Below, in pieces: positions 1 through 5,867 of a DNA stretch of 6,009 nucleotides. Under the pieces are notes generated by a model that did no database searches, had not been told where the DNA came from, and saw only the letters and a list, made by a program, of their open reading frames with translations. The stretch is from contig SXOM01000291.1 in assembly GCA_005776735.1 (NCBI GenBank), forward strand, positions 1 through 6,009, read 5' to 3'. The DNA is from Pseudomonadota bacterium (GTDB lineage Bacteria > Myxococcota_A > UBA796 > SXON01). The translations under genes were made by a program, and so were the position numbers. Each line of letters opens with the position of its first letter. Positions within the stretch are counted from its first letter, which is position 1.

Positions 1-708
1 CGCGCTCAGCTACCGCCCGCCGCGCCGCTTCCGGCGGCGGCCCCGGCCGCGCGCGACTTCTACGCGTTCGAAGACGAGCACCCGACCGAAGAATTCGACG
101 ACGAGATGGCCGCGTTCCAGGACTACGACCAGGCGCGCACCGGCGGCGAGTTCTCCACTGCGCTCGAGCACCTCGACCGGGTCGAGATCGTCGAGGTCGC
201 CCCGGTCCGGCCCGCGAAGCCTCCGCCGCCGCCCGCCCCGACCGAGAGCCTGACCATCGAGATGGAGGACGCGGAGAACGCCAGCCGGAGCGAGCTCGCG
301 GCGGCGGTCTCCCTCAACTTCGCGGGCCCCAAGCTCACCGACGAAGAAGCGCACCGCAAGCTCGAGGTGGTGAGCGAGGTGCTGGTGCGCCTGGTCGCCG
401 CGCTCGACGCGGGCGAGGGCGGCGGGTCGGGTCAGCCGCGCGCCCAGTTGATGATCGAGGGCACGCCGGGCGCGTTCGCGTCGCTCTTCAAGGGCGTCGA
501 GCTGGCCGCCAACGGGGCGCTGCCGATCGAGCAGGTGCTCAAGAACCTGCGCAAGCGCCCGGCGAGCGAACACCGCCGCCTGCTCAACCGCGGCCTGCAG
601 GACCTCATCGACCGTGCGCTGTCGCTCGGCAACGAATCGCTCGACGACGCCGCGCTCGAGCACCTGCTCGAGTCGGTGGCCGGCTACCAGCAACGTCTCG
701 GGATGTAG
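1..708 (+). CDS. Unrecognised protein, C-terminal part (5' end outside window)
   Basis: The frame is open from the first base and ends at TAG 706-708, giving 235 visible residues. An ATG lies at 106, but the codons before it already read like protein (an acidic stretch rich in Asp, Glu and Phe with GC-rich third positions). I therefore treat the gene as truncated by the window edge. The visible part has an Ala/Pro-rich start, an acidic segment (about residues 19-40), a KPPPPPAP linker (about 74-81), and then roughly 130 residues of predicted helices. The C-terminal part has a charged block with EHRRLLNRGLQDLIDRAL and ends in AGYQQRLGM. There is no signal peptide, membrane segment or catalytic motif in the visible part, so this end looks cytoplasmic and may be a protein-interaction domain. 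I do not recognise the family. The next gene begins 7 bp after its stop, which suggests co-transcription. Confidence refers to the gene being real, not to any function. Confidence 0.8.
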   Translation, partial: RAQLPPAAPLPAAAPAARDFYAFEDEHPTEEFDDEMAAFQDYDQARTGGEFSTALEHLDRVEIVEVAPVRPAKPPPPPAPTESLTIEMEDAENASRSELAAAVSLNFAGPKLTDEEAHRKLEVVSEVLVRLVAALDAGEGGGSGQPRAQLMIEGTPGAFASLFKGVELAANGALPIEQVLKNLRKRPASEHRRLLNRGLQDLIDRALSLGNESLDDAALEHLLESVAGYQQRLGM

Positions 709-715
709 CCGGGCC

Positions 716-1669
716 GTGTCCTGGCTTTTGGCCGTCACTCTGGCGGGCGCACAAGCTCCAGAGCCCGCGCCCGCGCCGCCGTGGCCCGAGTGGACGGTGC
801 CGCCGGCGGTGGTCGAGGCGGTCCGCGCCGCGGCCGACCGCCCCCTCGGTGAGCGGGTCGACGCCGCCACGCGCGCGTTCCTCGGGCGGCCCTACACGCT
901 CGACCCCGTCGGCGAGGGCCAGGGTCCCGATCTCGACGTGCCGGCGCGCTACGACACGTTCGACTGCATGAGCTTTGTGGAGGAGGCCCTGGGCCTGGTC
1001 TTGGCCTCCGATCCGCTCGGCGCCCCGGCGATCCGCGACGCGCTGCGCTACGCCGGCGCTCCCGCGTACGGGAAGCGCAACCACTTCATGGAAGCGCAGT
1101 GGATTCCGCGCGCCATCGCGGCGGGCCTGCTGGTCGACATCACCGACCGCGTCGGGCGCGCGCGCACGCTCACCAAGGAGGTCACCCCCGCGATCTGGCA
1201 GGGGTGGCGCTCTCGTCGGAAGTTCCTGCTCTCCGATCCCGAGCTCCCCGTCGGCACCTGGCGGGTCCGGTACCTCGATCTCGCCGAGGCCGCCGAGGCC
1301 GCACCGCGCATTCCGACCGGGGCGCTGGTCGTGACCCTGCGGGTGGAGCGGCCGTGGTCGCCCATCATCACCACGCACGTCTCGTTGGTGGTGCCGGGAC
1401 GCACCGAGCCGCTGATGCGGCACGCCACGAAGATGGGAAAGCGGGTGGTCCGTGACGATCGCCTCTCCTGGTACATGACCCACCTCCGCGACTACGTGAA
1501 CTGGCCGGCGCTCGGCGTGGCCGTGCTCCTGCCCCGCGAGCAGGGTCCCACCGCCGCCGCCGCCGCCGCCGCGCCCCTGGCGGCGCCGCTGCCCGAGGCC
1601 GAGGGCGACCTCCCGCACTTCGAGCCGCAGCCGCTCACCGCCGCTTCGTCCGGCGAAGACCCCGCGTGA
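716..1669 (+). CDS. Secreted DUF1460 protein (N-acetylmuramoyl-L-alanine amidase-like)
   Basis: This 317-residue protein matches the DUF1460 family, which has an NlpC/P60-like cysteine hydrolase fold and is linked to peptidoglycan peptide or amide cleavage. Visible landmarks are YDTFDCMSFVEE with candidate nucleophile Cys84, the NHFMEAQW block at 122-129, and THVSLVV with candidate catalytic His221. His236 follows in a RHATK segment, and a Ser-Trp-Tyr-Met motif lies further on. I chose GTG 716 because it yields a short signal peptide (hydrophobic residues 3-12, then AQA followed by Pro at 14/15). The upstream ATG at 614 would add residues read out of frame from the preceding gene. Residues from about 276 onward form an Ala/Pro-rich tail with a GCC trinucleotide run and no clear domain. 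The predicted site of action is periplasmic or extracellular. The stop overlaps the start of the HAD gene by 4 bp. The family call is strong from motifs, but the exact substrate is not shown by sequence. Confidence 0.88.
   Translation: MSWLLAVTLAGAQAPEPAPAPPWPEWTVPPAVVEAVRAAADRPLGERVDAATRAFLGRPYTLDPVGEGQGPDLDVPARYDTFDCMSFVEEALGLVLASDPLGAPAIRDALRYAGAPAYGKRNHFMEAQWIPRAIAAGLLVDITDRVGRARTLTKEVTPAIWQGWRSRRKFLLSDPELPVGTWRVRYLDLAEAAEAAPRIPTGALVVTLRVERPWSPIITTHVSLVVPGRTEPLMRHATKMGKRVVRDDRLSWYMTHLRDYVNWPALGVAVLLPREQGPTAAAAAAAPLAAPLPEAEGDLPHFEPQPLTAASSGEDPA
1553..1570 (+). repeat. (GCC)6 trinucleotide run in the DUF1460 gene tail
   Basis: Six perfect GCC codons run in frame and are flanked by ACC and GCG, encoding a polyalanine stretch at about residues 280-286. 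The run lies in the low-complexity C-terminal tail, so gain or loss of units would keep the reading frame and probably be tolerated. Runs like this are common in GC-rich genomes, and nothing here shows that it varies. Confidence 0.6.
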
Positions 1670-2304
1670 CCGCCGCCGTCCTCTGGGACCTCGACGGCAC
1701 GCTGGCCGACACCGTCGCCGACATCGCCGACACCGCCAACGACATGCTCACCGCCGCCGGGTTCGCGCCGCTCCCGCGCGCGCAGGTGCGGGGCTTCATC
1801 GGGGACGGGGCGCGCAGCCTGGTCGACCGCGTGGTGCGCGCCGCCGGGGGGGAGCCGACCGCGGCGCACGTGGCCCGCTTCATGGCGGCGTACCGCGCCC
1901 GCCCTTGCCGCACCGCAACGTTGTACCCCGGCATCGCGGCGCTCCTCGCCGAGGTCGGCGCACCGCAGGGCGTGGTCACCAACAAGCCCGAGGCGGTGTC
2001 GCGCGGGCTGCTGGGCGCCCTGGGCATCCTCGAGACCTTCGGGGTCCTCGTCGGCGGGGACACGCTGCCCCACCGCAAGCCGCACCCCGGGCCGGTGCGC
2101 GCCGCGCTCGCGGCGCTCGAGTGCGAGGGGGGGGTGCTCGTGGGCGACGGGCCCGCCGATGTCGGCGCCGCCCGCGCAGCAGGGATCCGCTCGATCGGCG
2201 TCACCTGGGGCATCGGCGACCCCGCCGGTGCCGACCACCTCGTGACCGACCCTGCCGAATTGCGAGAGCTGCTGGCCGACCTCGGCGCCCTCCGCTATCG
2301 TTGA
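1666..2304 (+). CDS. HAD-superfamily phosphatase, phosphoglycolate phosphatase (Gph)-like
   Basis: This 212-residue protein has the full set of HAD motifs. Motif I is WDLDGTLADT with nucleophile Asp8 and acid/base Asp10. Motif II is VVTNKP with Thr105. Motif III has Lys138 within HRKPHPGP. Motif IV is VGDGPAD with Asp161 and Asp165 for magnesium. Residues of about 15-85 form the helical cap of the C1 type. The length and the GGD...KPHP region resemble Gph, which dephosphorylates 2-phosphoglycolate in the cytoplasm. Related HAD enzymes act on other sugar phosphates, including MurNAc 6-phosphate (MupP), so the substrate is not fixed by sequence. GTG 1666 places motif I at the usual distance from the N-terminus. 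The start overlaps the preceding stop (GTGA), indicating translational coupling to the amidase-like gene. There is no signal peptide. The reading frame stays intact through a 7-G run and an 8-G run. Confidence 0.92.
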   Translation: MTAAVLWDLDGTLADTVADIADTANDMLTAAGFAPLPRAQVRGFIGDGARSLVDRVVRAAGGEPTAAHVARFMAAYRARPCRTATLYPGIAALLAEVGAPQGVVTNKPEAVSRGLLGALGILETFGVLVGGDTLPHRKPHPGPVRAALAALECEGGVLVGDGPADVGAARAAGIRSIGVTWGIGDPAGADHLVTDPAELRELLADLGALRYR

Positions 2305-2307
2305 GTC

Positions 2308-3117
2308 GTGATCCTCCTCCTCGGCTGTATCGGCCTCCAGAGTGTTCCCGGCGGCCAGGGGCCCGGCTTCGTCGGGAACGACCCCGACCTCGACACCGGC
2401 GACGTGCTCGACACCGCGGCCGACGGCAACAACGCGCCGTACGCCGACGCCGGCGGCAACCAGGTCGGCTTCGTGGGCGTGGTCGTCAACCTCGACGGCG
2501 CGGGCAGCTACGATCCCGACGGCGACGCGCTCAACTACACCTGGCACCTCGACGCCGCCCCGTCGGGCAGCAACGTGAAGCTCGCGAGCTCCGACGAGGA
2601 GCTCGCGCAGCTCGTGCCGGACCGCGAAGGGGCGTGGCAAGTGTCCCTCGTCGTCGACGACGGGGTGCTCGAAAGCGACGCCGACGTCGTCACCATCACC
2701 GTCAGCGAGGACAACGGCGCCCCCATCGCCGACGCCGGGCCCGACCAGGCGGTGTCGGTCGGTGCGTCCGTCAGCCTCGACGGCACCGGCTCCACCGACG
2801 CCGACCACGACCCACTCCAGTACACGTGGAGCCTCACCACGCGCCCCGCCGGCTCGGCCGCGAGCTTGTCGTCCACGACCGCCGCCCGCCCGAGCTTCAG
2901 CGCCGACGTGGCCGGGGTCTTCGAGGCCACCCTGGTCGTGAGCGATGGCACCACGGCCTCGGCCGCGGACCGGGTCCGCGTGGTGGCCGAGTCCGGCAGC
3001 GGCGGCGGAACCGGCGGCTCCTCGTGTGGGTGTGCCGCGGCCGACGCGGCGGCGGCCGCGCCGGTGCTCGCGGTGCTGTTGGCCGGCACGCAGGCGCTGC
3101 GGCGCCGGCGCCGTTAG
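2308..3117 (+). CDS. Predicted lipoprotein with two PKD-like domains and a MYXO-CTERM-like tail
   Basis: This protein has 269 residues. GTG 2308 is the first possible start after the in-frame stop of the HAD gene, 3 bp upstream. The N-terminus, MILLLGC, resembles a very short lipoprotein signal with Cys7 as the lipidation site, although it lacks the usual positive charges. Two tandem PKD/immunoglobulin-like domains follow at about 42-134 and 136-229. Both begin with an APxADAG motif, continue with a V-x-LDG-x-GS-x-D-D segment, and contain a YTW strand and a Val-Val-x-DG motif near the end. Such beta-sandwich domains usually serve extracellular binding or act as spacers. The tail has Gly/Ser-rich residues 232-239, Cys240-Gly-Cys242, a hydrophobic Ala/Leu stretch (about 247-264) and five Arg at 265-269. 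This is the layout of MYXO-CTERM, where a C-terminal Cys is processed for surface display. No catalytic domain is visible, and ligand and role are unknown. Confidence 0.88.
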   Translation: MILLLGCIGLQSVPGGQGPGFVGNDPDLDTGDVLDTAADGNNAPYADAGGNQVGFVGVVVNLDGAGSYDPDGDALNYTWHLDAAPSGSNVKLASSDEELAQLVPDREGAWQVSLVVDDGVLESDADVVTITVSEDNGAPIADAGPDQAVSVGASVSLDGTGSTDADHDPLQYTWSLTTRPAGSAASLSSTTAARPSFSADVAGVFEATLVVSDGTTASAADRVRVVAESGSGGGTGGSSCGCAAADAAAAAPVLAVLLAGTQALRRRRR

Positions 3118-3141
3118 GTCGCGCTTCCCCCCGGGAACCGC

Positions 3142-5772
3142 GTGCTCGCGCTCGGCCTGCTCTTCTTTCTGTCCGGCGCCGCCGGGCTGGTCTACGAGTC
3201 CATCTGGAGCCGCGAGCTCCACCACATCTTCGGCACCAGCCAGTTCGCCATCGCGACGGTGCTCGCGGCGTTCATGACGGGGCTCGCGCTGGGCGGCGCG
3301 CTGGGCGCCCACTTCGCGCCGCGGGTGCGGCGGCCGCTGCGGGCCTACGCCGCGCTCGAGCTCGCGATCGGCGTGTTCGCGCTGGTCTTCCCGACGCTCC
3401 TCGCCGCGGTCGAGCCGCTCTACCTCGGCTTCTGGACCACGTTCTCCCCCGGCGTGGTCAGCTTCGGCGCGTTCCAGTTCGTGGTCCTCGGCGTGCTCCT
3501 GCTCGTGCCCACCGCGTGCATGGGCGCCACCTTGCCGCTGCTGGTGCGCCTGCCGCTGTTCCAGGGAGCGGGGGCCACGACGGGCCGCCTGTACGCCATC
3601 AACACCGCAGGAGCGGTCTTCGGCACGGCCTACGCCGGCTTCTGGCTCCTTCCAGAGCTCGGGGTGCACACGACCACGTGGCTGGCCGCCGGCGTCAACT
3701 TCGTGCTCGCGGCCGCGGCGTTCGCGGTCGACGCCACGCGGCCGGCGCTGGCCCCTCCGCCCCCCCCGGCGCGGTCCGAGTCGCGCGCCGACGACCGCCT
3801 GTGGCTTGTCCTCGCGGCGCTGGCCGGGTTCTCGTCGCTCGGACTCGAGGTGGCGTGGTTCCGGCTCATGGGGCTGGTGCTCGGCGCCAGCACCTACGCG
3901 TTCACCGTGATGTTGCTCGCCTTCCTCGTCGGGATCGCGCTCGGCGGCGAGGCCGGAGGCCCGCTCGCGGACCGCCTCGCCTCTCGCGGCCGCCTGGTGA
4001 CCGGCATCGTGACCGCCCAACTCGCCGTCGCGCTGTTGACCTGGGTGGCGAGCTGGGGATGGCAGTGGTTGCCGTTGGCCTTCGTGAAGCTCTACTACGA
4101 GCTCCCGCCCATCGCGAGGGCCATCGACCCCCACCAGGCAAGCGTGCTCGTCGGAACACTATTGTGGCCGGCGAAGTGCCTCTTCGCGATGACGGTCATG
4201 GCCCCCCCGGCGTTCTTCATGGGTGCCACCTTCCCGCTCCTGGTCCGCGCCGCCGCCGCGGGCGACCTCGGTCGCGCCGTGGGCCGCGTCTACTCCGCCA
4301 ACACCGCCGGCTCCCTCTGCGGGGCCTTCCTGGCCGGGTTCGTGTTGCTCCCGTGGCTGCACGTCCGCGGTACGGTGCTCTTCTGCATCGGTGTGAACGT
4401 GCTCGCCGCGGTGCTCGCCACCTTCGGAGAGCGCGGCGAGGCGGCCCGTCGGACCGCCCCCCTCGCGTTCGGCGCCGCCCTGCTCGGGCTGGCCCTGCCG
4501 CTGGCCGCGCCGAGCTGGAACCCGATGCTGATGACCACGGGCATCTACAAGTACGTCGACAACCTGGACGAGGACGCCACCCAGGCCGACATCCAGCGCC
4601 AGATGATCGACCGGTACGAGCTGCTCTACTACGCCGAGGGCCTGTCCACCGTGGTTACGGTGGCCCGCAACTACAAGACCGGGAACGTCTGGCTCGCCAA
4701 CAACGGGAAGATCGACGCGTCGAGCACCACCGACATGCCGACGCAGCTGCTCGTGTCCCACCTCCCGTTCTTGTTCACCGGCGACGACGCCGAGAACGTC
4801 ATGGTCATCGGGCTGGCCAGCGGCATCACGCTGGGGGCGGCGACGCTGCACCCCGAGGTCAAGTCGATCGACGTGGTCGAGCTCGAGCCGAAGATCCACC
4901 GTGCAACCGAATATTTCCGGCATGTGAACCACGACGCGCTCGACGACCCACGCGTCCACCCCATCGCCAACGACGGCCGGAACCAGCTCCTCCTCACCCC
5001 GCCGGGCACCTACGACATCATCGTGTGCGAGCCGAGCAACCCCTGGCTCACCGGCGTGAGCAACCTGTTCACGCTCGAGTTCTTCGAGATGGGCAAGTCG
5101 CGCCTCGCGCCGGGCGGGGTCTGGGCCCAGTGGGTGCAGATGTACGGGATGGACGGGCGCGACATGAAGTCGGTCATGCGCACCTTCGCGACGGTCTTTC
5201 CTTACGCCCACACCTTCGCCACCATCGAGGACGCCGACCTCGTCATGATCGGCAGCGACCGCCCGCTCGACCTCACCGTGGCCACGGCTCGCGCGCTGCG
5301 CACCAAGCACCCGGCGCTCACCGCCGACCTCGACCGCATCGAGCTCAAGGACGAGTGGCTGCTCCTCGGCACGTGGTTGTTCGACCGCGACCAGATGCTG
5401 AGCTTCAGCGAGACCCACCGGGAGCGCATCGTCGACGACCTGCGCCCCGACCTGGTCGAGTACGGCCCCTCCGTCCCGGTGCCGCTCAACACCGACGACA
5501 ACATGCTGGTCGAGTTCTCCGCGCCGAAGAACCTGCACCGCGAGACCTCCACCGGCAACTTCCTGATGCTCCGCGCCGCCCAGGGGGTGCCCACGTTCGC
5601 GGTGTCGACCGCCGACGAGCTGGTCGAGCTCGGCAGCGCCTACCGCGACCGCGACCAGCTCCCCCGCGCGCTGATGGCGCTCAAGGAGGCGCTCCAGCGG
5701 GAGCCGCTCCGCGACGACATCCGCGTGCTGATGGAGGCGTGGCAGGTCGAGCTCGCCGAGTCCTTGGAGTAG
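3142..5772 (+). CDS. Fused MFS-like membrane protein / spermidine-synthase-like domain
   Basis: This protein has 876 residues. GTG 3142 is the first start after the in-frame TAG at 3115. Residues 1-457 are strongly hydrophobic, with about 12-13 predicted helices in two homologous halves. MGAT(L/F)PLLVR occurs at 127 and 360, and GR(L/V)Y..NTAG at 148 and 381, both 233 residues apart, with a Pro-rich linker near 201-210. Residues of about 458-800 resemble polyamine synthases: NNGKIDASS at 520-528, a SAM-type glycine motif IGLASGITLG at 556-565, acidic VVELEP at 578-583, NDGRN at 610-614, and CEPSNPW at 629-635 where true synthases have DSSDP. LNTDDN at 782-787 is typical of this fused family. 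A single TPR-like helix pair ends the protein (about 824-857). The fusion family is widespread but lacks a settled substrate; polyamine or related aminopropyl chemistry at the membrane is only a guess. No strong ribosome-binding site is visible; a weak CGGGA lies 5 bp upstream. Confidence 0.93.
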   Translation: MLALGLLFFLSGAAGLVYESIWSRELHHIFGTSQFAIATVLAAFMTGLALGGALGAHFAPRVRRPLRAYAALELAIGVFALVFPTLLAAVEPLYLGFWTTFSPGVVSFGAFQFVVLGVLLLVPTACMGATLPLLVRLPLFQGAGATTGRLYAINTAGAVFGTAYAGFWLLPELGVHTTTWLAAGVNFVLAAAAFAVDATRPALAPPPPPARSESRADDRLWLVLAALAGFSSLGLEVAWFRLMGLVLGASTYAFTVMLLAFLVGIALGGEAGGPLADRLASRGRLVTGIVTAQLAVALLTWVASWGWQWLPLAFVKLYYELPPIARAIDPHQASVLVGTLLWPAKCLFAMTVMAPPAFFMGATFPLLVRAAAAGDLGRAVGRVYSANTAGSLCGAFLAGFVLLPWLHVRGTVLFCIGVNVLAAVLATFGERGEAARRTAPLAFGAALLGLALPLAAPSWNPMLMTTGIYKYVDNLDEDATQADIQRQMIDRYELLYYAEGLSTVVTVARNYKTGNVWLANNGKIDASSTTDMPTQLLVSHLPFLFTGDDAENVMVIGLASGITLGAATLHPEVKSIDVVELEPKIHRATEYFRHVNHDALDDPRVHPIANDGRNQLLLTPPGTYDIIVCEPSNPWLTGVSNLFTLEFFEMGKSRLAPGGVWAQWVQMYGMDGRDMKSVMRTFATVFPYAHTFATIEDADLVMIGSDRPLDLTVATARALRTKHPALTADLDRIELKDEWLLLGTWLFDRDQMLSFSETHRERIVDDLRPDLVEYGPSVPVPLNTDDNMLVEFSAPKNLHRETSTGNFLMLRAAQGVPTFAVSTADELVELGSAYRDRDQLPRALMALKEALQREPLRDDIRVLMEAWQVELAESLE

Positions 5773-5799
5773 CGGACCCCTTGGGCCGGCGCCTCAGGC

Positions 5800-5828
5800 C
5801 CGTCCCGAAGGCGGCCGGGGCGGGACGG
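5800..5828. terminator. GC-rich hairpin, possible terminator between convergent genes
   Basis: CCGTCCCG at 5800-5807 pairs perfectly with CGGGACGG at 5821-5828, giving an 8 bp stem with a 13-base loop, 28 bases after the stop of the synthase-fusion gene. A competing 5 bp stem (GGGCC 5783-5787 with GGCCC 5797-5801) overlaps it. Neither strand has a T-run after the stem, so this is not a classical intrinsic terminator. It may still slow polymerase or protect the 3' end. In sequence this rich in G and C, chance hairpins are common. Confidence 0.35.
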
Positions 5829-5840
5829 CGCCGGGCAGCC

Positions 5841-5867
5841 ACCGCGCGCACCGCCGCGCGGCGCGGT
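5841..5867 (-). terminator. Second GC-rich hairpin, just past the stop of the minus-strand gene
   Basis: ACCGCGC at 5841-5847 is the exact reverse complement of GCGCGGT at 5861-5867, a 7 bp stem with a 13-base loop. Read on the minus strand, it begins at the TGA stop of the convergent gene (5869-5867), where a terminator would be expected. No T-run follows on that strand. Together with the hairpin at 5800-5828 it fills much of the 94 bp gap between the convergent genes. Chance pairing cannot be excluded. Confidence 0.3.

Noticed and set aside
106..108. ATG at 106 as the true start of the first gene
   Set aside because: The frame is open to the left edge and the codons before the ATG look like coding sequence, so the gene is more likely truncated by the window. 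It cannot be fully excluded.
614..715. Upstream ATG start for the DUF1460 gene
   Set aside because: The extra 34 residues come from the preceding gene read out of frame and are Ser/Arg/Cys-rich. They would bury the signal peptide that begins neatly at GTG 716.
605..1618. 337-codon minus-strand frame over the DUF1460 gene
   Set aside because: The translation has poly-Gly and Arg-rich runs and overlaps a gene with convincing catalytic motifs on the other strand.
3100..3113. 14 bp perfect palindrome near the end of the PKD lipoprotein gene
   Set aside because: It is formed by alternating CGG and CGC Arg codons of the poly-Arg tail. The coding constraint explains it, and no T-run follows to suggest a terminator.
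1492..4134. 880-codon open frame on the minus strand antisense to four genes
   Set aside because: It crosses the DUF1460, HAD, PKD and fusion genes, and its translation is a low-complexity mix of Arg, Gly, Glu, His and Ala without domain motifs. In very GC-rich coding DNA, stop codons are rare on the opposite strand, which explains its length. The + strand genes carry clear family motifs.
4159..5538. 459-codon open frame on the minus strand inside the fusion gene
   Set aside because: It is fully antisense to the synthase-like region, is rich in Val, Glu, Gly, His and Arg, and has no recognisable domain. It is a composition shadow.
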